From the NCBI GenBank assembly GCA_001600635.1, contig BCKL01000003.1:1129923-1193922 (forward strand): a stretch of DNA of 64,000 nucleotides, written 5' to 3'. Positions 30,210 to 41,324 of the stretch are shown piece by piece; within the stretch, counting starts at the first letter, position 1, and every line of letters begins with the position of its first letter. The notes beneath the pieces were generated by a model. It did not search any database. It was not told the DNA's origin and worked only from the letters and a program-made list of their open reading frames with translations. The position numbers were made by a program, and so were the translations under genes. This DNA is from Leucosporidium creatinivorum. Its lineage: Eukaryota; Basidiomycota; Microbotryomycetes; Leucosporidiales; Leucosporidiaceae.

Positions 30210-31786
30210 CTAGTAGTGGAACTCAATCGACACGTCCGAGAGTTCAGACTCGTCTGACGCCGAACTCGATGTCGACTCCCAGTCTGATCCATCCTCGTCA
30301 CCACCGCTGAAGCGCATCTCCCTGCGCTTCATCAACAGCTGATCCTCAAGTTCTTCCTGAATTGTATTGTACTCCTCCAGTGGTAGCTCTGTGGGAAAGC
30401 TGATCAGCCGGCGGCGCCGAAATGAGAGAGCGAACCAACTTGCCCATGGTGTCGAAGCAGTTGATGCCGCGACGACGACACTCCTGCCTAAGCATGTCTC
30501 GCTCCCTGCTCCAAGCTTCCTCACTCTCCCTTCTTGCACAGCCGTCTTTAGGCAAGGCCAACTCGATCGACTCGAGAGCGCCGACGCTGAAGAGCTTGGC
30601 CACGAGGCTCTGTATGACTTGAAAGCAGTCGGTGTCGCTCGGATCGATGAGGGTGAGGGTTTTCAGAGGTCGAGGGAGGAAGGAGAAGAGGGACGCGTAG
30701 TCGGGGGAGTTGGTCGTGAGGTGGTCGAGAGCGATGCACTGGCTGAGGAACCTTGGGAGGCCGAATCCCGGGTCGTCGTGGTAGATGTCTGAGTTGTTGA
30801 GGTGGAGACGTAGAGTGGTGATTGAGTTGTTGGTGAAGGGACGCCTGTTTAAAGCGTTGGTGTTGTCCTTCGCCTCGTCCTCCGAGTCCGAGCCCCAGTC
30901 GTCGTCATTGGCGAAGAGCCAGGGATAATCTTGCCCGCGCATCCCGTGAGGGTGTGTAGCCGCTCGTAAGCGAAGCGAGACGTGCTTGGCCCTGCCGTTG
31001 AGAAGGCCGACCAGGAGGTGCTTGATGTCGCCTCTGTCGTAGACCGAAGCGCCCCAAATCCCCTCAATCTTCAACTCGTCAAGAAGGAAGGGCAGTCGAC
31101 GGTGGAGGTAGAAGTCGGGATCGACGTATGGTACGGACCGGTGTACCTCGAGACGTTCGAGGCCTGCGCAACGAGGAATTCAGCTTCGGCGTGACCGTTC
31201 CCTTACGCCGACGGCCCCGCTCCGCCAACTGACCGACGAGCTTCTTCGACGCGAACACCTCGGGGAACGTCAACGGACCGGGCGTGGCCCAGCCCGTTCC
31301 CTTTGTCGCAATGATGCCCGACAGTGAGACTCCCTGATAGCCCGACGAGTTGACGAGCATCTTGGCAGCAAAGCTCATCAAGATGGGACGTCCCTCCGGC
31401 GGCGACACCACGAGTACCTCCGTAGTCCTTCCTGCACCCTTCCCCGACAGAAAGCTCTTGACTCCCTTCTCACTGCGAATCGTCACGCACTCCCATAGCA
31501 ATTTTTGCGCCTCGTCCTTCCAGAGTCGGCAAACGAGCGAGGCCGATTTGAGGAAGTGGTTGCGCTGCTGGCCAGCAGGTCCTTTGAGCTCGTCGAAATC
31601 GCTGATAACGGGTGCAGCGAGTCGGAGGATGCGGTAGACTAGCTCGGCGGGGAGGCGAGGCTGCTCGTTGTCGCTGACGGCGAGTTGAGCGAGTTGGGCG
31701 GCGAGGTCTCTCTCCTTCTTGAGGCGGCGGCGAGCTGCACCAGAACGGTTACTCTTCTTGCTGGTAGCTTCGGTTGGCTGCCCCAT
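30210..31786 (-). CDS. F-box-like protein B3, the only clean copy
   Basis: Three exons join in frame to about 480 residues. The N-terminus, MGQPTEATSKKSNRSGAARR, is almost the same as in B2. An F-box-like segment RLPAELVYRILRLAAPVISD and SLVCRLWKDEAQKLLWECV follow. The middle is leucine-rich (NNSITTLRLHLNNSDIY, PRPLKTLTLIDPSDTDC). The last intron uses a GC donor (ATGG|GCAAGT) at the same position and phase as B2. The tail is acidic and Ser-rich, ending VSIEFHY with TAG at 30212-30210. By family analogy it would recruit substrates to an SCF ubiquitin ligase; the F-box match is by pattern only, and the partner Skp1 contact cannot be shown here. It is divergent from A3 over the shared spacer. 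Confidence 0.75.
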
Positions 31787-32498
31787 GGCTGTGTGATTCG
31801 GAGTGGTGAAGCGACGAGACAAAAACGTGGCAGGAGGACAAGCAGCGAATCGATTCGAAGCTCGGCCTTGAGGGAGAGCTCGGTGTTGAACTGAGAGCTG
31901 TTCTGTTGTAGAGCAGAGCTCGGGCAGCTATCAGTTCAGCCTCAGACCGCTATAGCTACCGCGCTGCCACCCTACAACCCCTCTTGCGCAGTGAAGAGGG
32001 CTCGAGCGCCGAGTGGGGGAGAAGGGACCGTGCTCAGAAGGGGCGAGCGTCTGTTGCTCTCTTCCCACAATTTGCTCGTTCTCGTCTCGCTCGCTCCGAC
32101 AGCTCTCGACTTGTAGGATCAAAGCTACAAAGCTACAGCTCGGCTACACCTCACCCTCGCCCCTCCTCTCCCTCCTTGCTCGCTCGCCCTCCTCGAAGCT
32201 TGGACGGACGGGAACACGTGCTGCTGCTGGAGAAGTCGCTCAGAAGTCGCTGCTGCTACTTGTGAGTCAAAGAAGCTGACAAGGTGAGCTTTGTGACCGT
32301 TTCCTCTTGCTCTTGGCGTGTCGAAGATGCTCTTGAGCGGGGAGCAGGCGATGGAAGGGAGGACGGAGCCGTCGAGCCGGCGCTATTCGCTGCTGCATCA
32401 CAGCGAGGAGACGCACAGAGCATCGATGCAGCCTAATAACAGCTCAGCTGAACACTCGAACCACCTGCTGACCTTGCATCCTTCATCACCGAGCGCAG
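31787..32498. promoter_or_regulatory. Shared divergent promoter of pair B3/A3
   Basis: A 712-base spacer, collinear in inverted order with 16544-17262. Bases 32284-32498 are the A3 5'-UTR intron (donor AAG|GTGAGC, branch CTGACC, acceptor CGAGCGCAG abutting the ATG). The sequence near 32114-32130 is shared by all three copies. Confidence 0.75.
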
Positions 32499-34008
32499 AT
32501 GGCGCCAACCCTCCCCGCCGAGCTCGTCAAGCTCATCCTCGAGCTCGTCTACGAGGACCTGCAGCCGCTACATCGCCCCTTTCCATACACCGCCTGTGAC
32601 TTTGGCGATGACGCCGTCTTCACGCGCGTGTTCCGCCGCCTTACACTCGTCAGCAAAGCTTTCCACGTCCTCGCGCTTCCCTTCCTCTTTCGCGATCTCG
32701 CTGCTAGGCGGCGCCCTAGTCTCAGCAAGATCCACGCCGACAGCACACACGAGCTAATCAGACTTCTCTCGAAGTACGACATGGGTGGAGCGGTGCATGT
32801 GCTCTTCCTGCCAGGCGACGAGGAGCTCACAACTTGCGAGCAGGGAGAAGTGCTCCGCGCCTGCAGCAAGCTTCGTACTCTCTGCATCCAGGAGCCGCTT
32901 CCCTCTTCCATACAGCTCCTTTCCACGGTCACCACGCTCCACCTTCGTCAATTCCCCTGGTTCGACCGACACGCTGCCTTTGCTCTCGCCACCTCCCTCC
33001 TCACGTCAAACGCCTAGCCCTGCTCGAGTTAACGCAGGCAGTTCACCACCCCGCTACAATTCCAACCGGCTGGAGACTCGAAGAACTAGCGATCCAGAGG
33101 GTGCCCTTGGAGATGCAAGCGCAGGTGGGGGCGTGGATCGCCGAATCGTCCTCCTCCTTGAGGATTCTCTCGCTTACTACCCAGCCATTCAACTCTCGGG
33201 AGAACCCAGCTCTGGATGACGACGAGGTCCTTTATCCATATTCAGTCATCCCCCAGATCCGCTCCGCCCTCCCCAAGCTACGCTCGCTTCATCTCGCCGA
33301 AGACTCGTGCCTTCCGGTCGACTGTGAAATTCTCGGCGAGGAGACCTTCCCTTCCCTGGAAGTGCTCGACATCACTGTGAACGAGAACACGGTGGATCAG
33401 CTACTCGATCTCTCCACCTCAATCCGAAGGGTGTCCATCACCATCACCATCACGAGCGCCGAGTTCGAGTTCACTAGGACGTCGACCGCCGTCCGCACGC
33501 TCAAGGCCTTCGTCAAAGCTCATGCACGACTCGAGCTCTTCGCGGTCGACCTGGGAGACAGGACGACTTCCAAGGCTAGGTGGGCGCAGAAGCTCGCCGA
33601 CGCGTGCGAGAAGAGGGGCGTGGACTTCGCCTGCAACGACTCGGGAGCCATCGACTCGGTGGGAGACAGGGCTTACGACGGCAAGGCTGCGATGAAAGAC
33701 GAGGAAAGCGACGGAGTGTATGACACCGACTCGGAGGAAGAGGACTTCGACTACGATGACGAGGAAGATGAGCTCTGGACAAACCTTTGGAGTGACGAGA
33801 AGCGCTTTGAGATAGCTCTCGGTGAGGTTTTGTCCACTTCGTGCTCTGATCCGCGGCTCAACCGCCCACCCTCAACAGCTGCTAGTATCGAGGATGCGCT
33901 GGTAAAATCTCAGGATGTTTCGGCTGACGAAGCGGGCTCGTCGACCTCGAGTAAATTGCCTCTCACGCTGCTCGGCGCCAAGCTGACGCCGTTGCCTCCG
34001 CAGACTAG
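32499..34008 (+). pseudogene. F-box-like/LRR protein A3, probably frameshifted
   Basis: The N-terminus MAPTLPAELVKLILELVYED is identical to A2 over twenty residues. The first frame ends at 33017 (LATSLLTSNA) because one base is missing near 33000: the conserved PHVKRLALLELTQA lies in the next frame, which then runs through the leucine-rich region (LPKLRSLHLAEDS, FPSLEVLDITVNE) to the acidic tail (DGVYDTDSEEEDFDYDDEED, then ELWTNLWSDEKRFEIALG). Two introns follow at the same places as in A1 and A2, and a TAG at 34006-34008 ends the gene. No intron that would rescue the frame was found. Pseudogene or consensus error cannot be separated from this sequence alone. Confidence 0.6.
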
Positions 34009-34371
34009 TTTGAACGGTTCCCCGAATGCTTCGCTTGACTCGCAGCTTCTCCTTACCAAGGGACTGTACCCCTTCATCGCACATAGCCCTCGTCCGCTTC
34101 CTTCCCTTCGCCGAGCTGTAATATCAATTCGCTTCGCCTCACTGCTAGCCTACAAGTCAAGACATTCGGTTTGCTGATTACAAGGAAAGAGACACGAGAG
34201 ACGAGAGAAAGCTACGGTTTGTGTCTTATGAGAGGGACGAGAGTTCGGGGGAGAATGGGATATCGGCGAGAAAGGCGAAGCGGGCGGGTGCAAGCTGCAG
34301 GTACAACAGCAGGGCGAAGAAGAAGGGAGCTAAGAGCGAAGCGTCCGTGTATCTTGAAGCATCCGTAACCT
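34009..34371. other. Convergent spacer between A3 and the subtilisin-like protease
   Basis: No gene is supported. Purine-rich GAGACGAGAGAAAG-type sequence lies near 34190-34215. Confidence 0.45.
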
Positions 34372-36686
34372 CTACTGCTCGAGCTCAATCTCGGCGACCG
34401 AGGTGTGGAGCGCCTCGAGGATCGAGGACGAGGTGTAGTTGTTGTAGATGAGGAGGTTGGGGGTCTGGGCGGGGACGTCCTGTGAGTAGTGAGAGTGTCA
34501 GTGATAGCGTAGGGAGAAGCGAATGAGGGAGACGGACGGTGAGAGCGCCCATGGTCGAAAGGCGAAGGAGCGCCTTCTTGAGCGCCTTGGGGGAGAGGGG
34601 CTTGTCACCGCCGGTGGTAGCGGGGCGACCTCCAGTGAGCTGTTGAACCTTGCCCATCACGAACTGCGAGCCCTGGCGGAGGTAGGAGGAGGAGGCGCCG
34701 AGGATCTCCTCGTACGAAGCCCCCGAGAAGTCCTCGCTCTCGGCGCTGAACCCGGCGGGATAAAGCGAAAGGAAGTACGCAGCTAGGCCTGCGACGTGCG
34801 GTGAGGCTTTTTGCCGCGAAAAGAGGAATCAGTTGAGGCTCTGAGGCGAAGCGAGAAGCCGAAGCTTCCGCAACGAAGTTCGGGCGACGACGAGAGCGAG
34901 AAAGACGGCGAGACAGCTACTCACCCATGGAAGTTCCCGAGATGGTGTTGATGCTGTAGTTTCCGGTGTTCCAGGTCGAGAGGATGTTGAGTCCGGGAGC
35001 GAACTGTGCGAAGGGAAAGGCGAGTCAGCGCCGAGCGACGACGTCGACGGAAATGAAGAAGACTCACGACGTCAGTGCACTTGCCCCAGTTCTGTAGCAA
35101 TACAACAAGATGGCGCGTCAGCTAAGGTGTGCCACAGGCCAGGCTGTAGCTGAGCGAGCTCACGGAGAAGTAAGCCCTCTCGTCGGCGATGGTCGAGGCG
35201 GCGACGGTGATGGCGTTCTCAGCCGAAGCGGGAGAGTAGCCGCAGGCGTCTGTAGTGGAGTAGCTATGTCAGCGAGCCTGCTTTCGAGCAGCGAAGCCAC
35301 GTCTCGCGGAGCTCGGCGACCGAGAGCCGACAAGCTCGGAGCTGGACTCACCCTTGTTGTCGTTTCCGGCCTGTAAAGAAAGCAAAAGTCAGCGAACAGC
35401 TTGAGTGAAGATGTGATGAGTGTGAAGACCTACAGCAACGGCAAAATGAAGTCCATCATCGACGGCCGAGTTGACGGCATCGTCGAGAGCCTGACTCTTT
35501 CCTCCTCCGAGCGACATGTTGGCGACGGAACCCTTGTGCTTGGGAGCCTTGCCCTGAGCCTTGAGCTCGGCCTTCTCGTAGGCAGCATCAGCAGCCCATG
35601 CGACACCGGCGACGACGTCGGACATGGTGCCCGATCCTCCAGCGCCGAGGACCTTGACGGCGATGAGGGTGGCCTTCTTGGCGACTCCATACTTGGCCGA
35701 ACCGATGGTTCCCTGCAAGATCGCGAGGGTCAGCTGATGCGAAAAGCGAGAGTGGGGCGCCCGACGAGCAGGAGCCCAGGGTCGAAGGAACGTACGGCGA
35801 CGTGAGATCCGTGACCGTTCAAGTCCTGATCTGGGTCCTTGGGGATGGTCTTGCCCCACTTGGCCCTGCCCTCGAACTCAACGTGGTCGATGTTGACTCC
35901 GCTAGAGGAGGGGAGGCGAGCAAGAGGATGGGGCCAGACGAAAGCGAGTCAGCGCCACCGCTCTAGAAGGCTGAAGAGCAAAGAAGATCGGAGCTCACGT
36001 ATCAATGATGTAGGCATCGACGCCCTCGCCACCCTGCGAGTCGTAGTCGTAGCGATTGAAAGTGCCGAACCCGAGAGGCTTGCGGTGCGAGATCCTGGCG
36101 AGTCCCTGCAAGCGATTCGACGGGGTCAGCGAGCAGTCCTACAGCACTGTTGAATCACTCTACCGCCCGAACATACCCAAGGAGCGCCACGCTCAATCTC
36201 GGAGGCCCAAACGAGCGAGTCCCTCTCGACGTACTTGACGTCCTTCATGGCGCGGATGCGGTCGAGGGTGGCGGCGCTGAACTTGCCCGAGTAGCCCTTG
36301 AGGGCCTTGCGAGCGGCCTTGTTGGCCTTGCGACCAATGTTGAACTTGTGCACGAGGCCCTCGAGGGGGCTGACCTCGGGGGTGTTGGTCGCCTGGCTCG
36401 TCATGAGGCGGACCTTCTCGTGGTGCTGGTGCAGAGCGTGGACATGGGCGTGGTGACGGTCAATCTCGTGGTCCTCCAAGTGATCCTGTAGGACGATCAA
36501 GTACGAGTCGGAGATGATGTGCGATTCCGTTGCGACGACTCCGGCGGGCGCGGGAGGTGGGGGAGGCGTGTGAATGGGAGCGAGGACAAAGTTGGAAGGG
36601 ATGTCGGCAGTCGAGAGGGGACTCGCTACAGAGCAGGCCGTGAAGAGGGCCACGTAGAGGAAGGCGGGCAGAGCGACGACCTTCAT
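34372..36686 (-). CDS. Subtilisin-like serine protease (S8A, cerevisin/proteinase K type)
   Basis: A secreted or vacuolar endopeptidase made as a preproprotein. A signal peptide (VVALPAFLYVALFTACSVAS) is followed by an I9 inhibitor propeptide (DSYLIVLQDHLEDHEIDRHH; IRAMKDVKYVERDSLV). The catalytic triad is complete: Asp in AYIIDTGVNIDHVEF, His in LNGHGSHVAGTIGS and Ser in GTSMASPHVAGLAAYF. The oxyanion Asn lies in AVAAGNDNKDACGYSPASA. Numerous introns separate about 580 residues. Yeast Prb1 is the closest functional analogue, but this protein could equally be an extracellular protease. The C-terminal part (about 100 residues after the Ser motif, ending AEIELEQ) is longer than in proteinase K. 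The start at 36686 gives a clean signal peptide. Confidence 0.9.
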
Positions 36687-37307
36687 GTTGAGCGGGGGAT
36701 GAGGTGCTTGGGGCGGGGAGATAAGACGAGTCGAGCGAGGGGACTGTAGGGGNACAGAGGGTCAGTACAGCCTTGTACGTCTCTGTACCGTATCACTTAC
36801 GCTGATAGAAGGGGAGCGGAGTGCTGAGTCGAGTCGGGGAAGACTCGATGTGGCGGGAGGGAGAAGAGCGGAGGGAGCAGCGAGCGACTCGTCAGCTGGT
36901 TCGAGCAGCGGGGTGCCATCACCTACAAGATGATTCAGGGCCTCAGTTCGACACCTCCCGAGGGGCAGAGCTCTCCTACCTTGCTCTAGTGACCTACAGA
37001 ACTCGGGATTGACCCCTTAACGAGCCTCTCGGCCATCGCCTGCTCGGCATCGCCGTTCGATTCTTATGAGGAGCCGGAGTCGAGTTGAAAGACTACAAAC
37101 TACTTCCGAGAGTAGACCGAGGAGTGCTTGAGCCTCTATCGAGCCTGCTTTTTGCTGCAAGCGACGTTTCGGCTCTCGGCGTTCGCCTTCCTGCTCTCTC
37201 TGCGCCTTTAAAGTACCGGAACCGTATTGATGTCAACAGCTATGTACTACCGTATCTTACAGACCTATCCCGAGCCTTCTCCATTCTCAAGCAGACAGCT
37301 TTCCTCT
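36687..37307. promoter_or_regulatory. Protease promoter region, with one N
   Basis: About 620 bases with a single N at 36753. The first 400 or so bases serve the protease gene. No tRNA or supported coding sequence was found. Confidence 0.45.
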
Positions 37308-38089
37308 TCAAACGGCGACGAAGGTGACGAAGATGGAGCCGAGACCTGCGAGAGAACAGGGATGTGAGCGGAGCGAGAGATACAGAAAGCGTACGAGAGA
37401 CTCACCATTGCTCCCCGAGTGGAACTGCCAACCCTGACCGCACGTCTTCCATCTCGTCTGCTCGCCGTTGAACTTCGGCGCCTGCTTCGTGAGGACTTGA
37501 GCGCGAACGAGGTCTGTTCGGTCGGGGGACCCGCTCGGTCAGCTCGGTATCTCATCAGAAGAGCAGTGAAGCTACTACTCACATCCATGCGTCAATCCCA
37601 AGGCAGCTCCCTCCTCCAGCGCTACGCCGACCTCGGTCTCCTCGTCGAGCTCGAGATCCTCGCAGAGGGATTCTCTGAGCCCACTGATAGCGACGAGATG
37701 AGCGGCCTGCTCTACAGCAGCGTTGAGATGCCCCCTAGCTCCATAGTAGGCTGTTCAAGCACGTCGAAGTCACAATTAGCGGATGACTAACGAGACCCTT
37801 CGAGCCTGTCGAGCCTGGCGCTCGCCTGCCTCGGCTCGGCGACGCAAAAGAACAGCGAGGAAAGCAACCTACAGAGCATGGAAGGGTCGTAGGCAGCGTG
37901 AGCAGGGGGTTGGTGGTTGGCGTAAGGCGGTCGGTAGCAGAAGTCGGGAGGGAGGAGCGAGGGAGCTAGCACGGGAAGAAAGAGGAGAAGGCGCGAGTCG
38001 TCCTCGATGGGCTGAGGGTCGTGATGCTTGCCAGTGAAGACGTTCTCCAGTACAGCAGGGAGCTGAAGACGTCGCCTGAAGCCGAGCAT
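37308..38089 (-). CDS. Orphan small spliced protein
   Basis: Not recognised. Four exons join in frame to about 190 residues. Exon 1 starts MLGFRRRLQLPAVLENVFTG and may contain a further intron. Exon 2 contributes YYGARGHLNAAVEQAAHLVA and the acidic LCEDLELDEETEVGVALEEG. Exon 3 adds LVRAQVLTKQAPKFNGEQTR, with WKTCGQGWQFHSG after it, and the last exon ends GLGSIFVTFVAV with TGA at 37310-37308. Two introns are strongly supported: donors GTGAGTAG and GTGAGTCT, a GCTGACC branch point in one of them, and acceptors GAACAG and TCGCAG. No signal peptide or transmembrane helix is evident. The gene lies between the protease and a putative glycosyltransferase and shares the minus strand with both. Confidence 0.5.
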
Positions 38090-38587
38090 GCTGGCTGCTG
38101 CTGTCGAAGAACGAACGAGTGAAGAGCGAGAGAGTAAGAAGCGTCGCCTCGGTCGATCCCTCCTCGCCTCGGACGCCCGCTCGGTCTGAACCAGATATAC
38201 CTCGGCTTCGCTGCTCTTTTGCTGCCTCGCCAGTACCGAGCTACATCCTTTTCGAAAGCAATCTTTCCGAGTCCAATTCTACACAACACCAAAGACTAAC
38301 AAACGGCCGTCCCCGCCCTACTGAGAATGAGAAAGAGTCCTAAGCTGAAATGAGTGTGAAAGGGCGGCGGCGGTGAGGGCGGGATGTGCTATCGAGGTGT
38401 TGCGAAGATGGGGAAGATGCCAGAGTGTCCGAGTAGTAGACTGTAAGCGAATGTCGAAGGGTGGGGAAGGGCTCGAGTGGACGGCGGCTCTCGGAGCATA
38501 AGAATGTGTGGTGTGGTGTGAAGGGAGATGAAGCCGGGAAGAATGTCTGTCGATGGAGATAGATACGATGGTCGCGTGTGTATGTGA
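38090..38587. other. Spacer between the orphan gene and the glycosyltransferase-like gene
   Basis: About 500 bases with no supported gene. It contains the promoter of the orphan and the 3' end of the next gene. Confidence 0.45.
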
Positions 38588-41324
38588 TTAGACGGTCAGG
38601 ACGTCGGGCTCGCCGTTCTGTGCGAAATGGGAGAAGGTCAGCGACTGCGCCGAGCACCGAGAAGGCGGCGAGAAACTCACGAAAGGCTGCCTCCATCCAC
38701 AAGCCCACTCCTCCTTGCCATACTTCCTCCCCGGCAGCGTACTGGCATTATAGCCCAAATGATGCTGCATGAGCCTCTCGGTCCCAGCCAAGCCGCTCTT
38801 GCCCCAGCGATCCCCCTTCACTCCTCCCGGATTCCTCGCCGACCCGTTCGGGAACTTCCTCGCCCTCTTCAAATCCCATACGCTCTCCTGCCTTGGCGCC
38901 TCGCAGACGCGGCACTCGGGTAACCTCCCGCGCAGGCAATCCTGGATGACCAAGTCGGGCGTATCGGCTCCCTCGTCCTCGTGCTTGACGGAGAACTCGC
39001 CCCTCGAGGCTCGCTCGTCGCGGTCGGTGCCATGCGGGTCGTGCTCCCCTAGAAGGAGGGCAGGGAGCTTGGCGGCGATGAAGCCGCGCATGGCGAGACC
39101 GGATCCGCCGGTCGCGACGAAGAGGCCGCAGTGGCCTGCTGTGGATTCTTGCTCGAGGAGGGACATGGGTGCTGATGAGGAGAGGGAGGGGAAATCGGGC
39201 ATGGCGGTGTTGGTCGCGAGGAGGACTCGTTGCAGCTCCTCCCAGGTCGACGACCATTGCCCTCGCTTCGGCCGCCGATCCTCCCCGCTATCAGGACACA
39301 GCGGGAAGTCGTCCTCGGCGAGCATGACATATGCCGAGTTTCCTCCACTCGTGGCGGCGTACTCCAAACCCCTCGCAACGTGCAAGCGCTGGTCGAGTCG
39401 GTTGGCGCCTCGGGGATCGCGATGCCATTCGATGTACTGCGCCGACTTGGCTGCGTAGGTAGGGTGAGTGGTGAAGAGGGAGCGAGCGGTGTCGAAGATC
39501 TCGTGTGTGAGGAAGTGGGTGTAGACGATGAGGCGCACTCGGTCGATGGACGACGAGTTTGAGCTGCCGAGGAGGGAGGGTTCGGGGAGGGCGTCGAGCC
39601 AGGATTCGATTGTTTGGACGAGGTAGTCGGGGTTGCCGGGTCGAGGAGCGGTCATGAGGAGGACGGTGAGGAGGTGGGGTTGGCGCGGGTGGAGTTCGGC
39701 GAAGGAGGCGTCGAGGGCGGAGGGGGACAGGGAAGGAGTGACGGGTGCGAAGGCGGCGAGGAGGGGCAGGAGGAGGAAGGCGAGTAATGGGCCGAGGTAG
39801 AGAGGCGAGCTTCGTGTGAGGGACTGCGATCGCTTGCTGGGTCGCGAGGAGGAAGGTCGTGATGGGCCGACGACCTGCTCGACGGCGAAGAGAGCGGCGC
39901 AGACGGTGAGGCCGACTACGACTCCGCTGAGAGCGAACCATGCGCCCGAGCCGCCTTGCTCGACGGGCGTGCAGAAGTTGGCGGCGAGGAGGGCGAGTTG
40001 AAGGAGTGAGGGGGAGGAGGTCGAGTCGTTGACCGAGTAGGCTCGAACGATCGAGATGGCGAGTAGAAGTGGCGCGAGACCTATTGGACGGCAAGATTAG
40101 CGAGCGGTCTCGAGTGAAGAGGAAACAGAACGCACCAGAGCCGACCTCATGAATCGCAGAGGTAGCAAACCACCCAGGATGCGCCCAGCCGAGCACCCTC
40201 CCGAACACCCAGCTCAACAGCACCCTCAGCGCAACAATCGCGACCCACACCCCACTCGCCATCACCGCCTTGACACTCGTACTTCTCCGTGTAAATGACT
40301 CCTCCTCGATGCTCTTCAAGCTGGCGAGGTTGGCCGCTGCGAGGGCGAGCGCCGAGGTCGATCCGTGGACGAGGAAGGGCGAGAGGAAGGCGTTGGTGTA
40401 CTCGAGGAGGGCGTGGTTGCGCGTGTGGAGGAGATGGACTGGTGATGCGGGGAGTAATGGGATGGGCGAGAGTTGGGAAAAGAGGGATAGGGTGAGGGAG
40501 AGAGTCGCGGCCGCTAGTGTCAGCGGTGGGAGAGAAGGCAGGGCTCTGAGCGGTGAGGAGGAGGATGGCGAGGCTTCGGTCCGCTGAGGAAGGGAGACGT
40601 CGAGGGAAGGCGAGACGATGGATATGGAGATGGAGGTGGAGCGCAGCTTGTGCCGCCGTCTCGGGACGGTATGTCGCCTCGAGAGCGCTGGGAAGGCCGT
40701 AAAGTCGTCCAGGTCGAGGCTGCGATGCATCAACCGTTTCCGCTTCTCCTTCCTCGAGGCGTTGGAGAGCTCGAAATCGCACTCGCTCGGTTCTGGCGAC
40801 GAGCGAACGCTCGACTCGGCCGTGGTGGAAGCGAACGATTCTACGCTGTCAAAGGACGTGTCGGCGTCGTAGTCGATGTCGAGCTGCACGGGAAAGACGG
40901 GGGTCCCTCCTGATGACGACTGCACCTCCAATGCTGCTGGCACGACGGGCCAGTGGAAGATCTGGTCCCCGACGCTCCGCGAGCGCGTCCCCCTCTTGCG
41001 CAACCTGCTGTGTCCTCCCGCCGCCGCTCCTGTAGCCTTCCACCCTCCGCACTCTGCTCCTCCCTGATCCGAATCTGCCTCATCCAATGTCCCATACGCC
41101 GAATCGCTCCCACTAGCGCTCTCGCTGGAAGACGTAGATCCGCCGTTGCCGAATCCTGACCAGCCTTCGTCGCCTGCGAAGAGTCCTGAGGCTGCTCTGC
41201 CTCTACGCCATTCGACCAAGTCAGAGAGGGTGCCCGAACGTTGTCTCGGTGTTGGTCTTGTAGTGGATTGTGCTGAAGAGGCGTTGGTAGCTGGTGGAGG
41301 GGAGCAGGAGCGGGAGGCTGTCAT
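38588..41324 (-). CDS. Membrane protein with a C-terminal glycosyltransferase-like domain (PGAP4/MGAT4-like)
   Basis: About 860 residues in three exons. The first 230 are Ser/Thr-rich and look cytosolic. Five or more hydrophobic segments follow (for example VMASGVWVAIVALRVLLSWV; WFALSGVVVGLTVCAALFAV; LYLGPLLAFLLLPLLAAF). The C-terminal 330 residues look like a lumenal catalytic domain: TAPRPGNPDYLVQTIESWLD, IDRVRLIVYTHFLTHE, then YVMLAEDDFPLC, whose EDD could be a metal-binding DxD-type site, and a cysteine-containing end (CLRGRLPECRVCEAPRQES; EWACGWRQPF). This resembles fungal proteins related to PGAP4/TMEM246, a Golgi GalNAc transferase acting on GPI anchors; the donor and acceptor are unknown. 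The stop TAA is at 38590-38588. The long Ser-rich N-terminus before a polytopic region is unusual for a glycosyltransferase. Confidence 0.55.

Noticed and set aside
32948-33017. Intron to rescue the A3 frameshift
   Set aside because: Looked for donor and acceptor pairs around 33000; none joins the two frames with local-style signals, so a base loss is the simpler reading.
37787-38089. RGS-domain identity for the first exon of the orphan gene
   Set aside because: LPAVLENVFTG is faintly like the start of some RGS domains, but the helices that should follow are absent.
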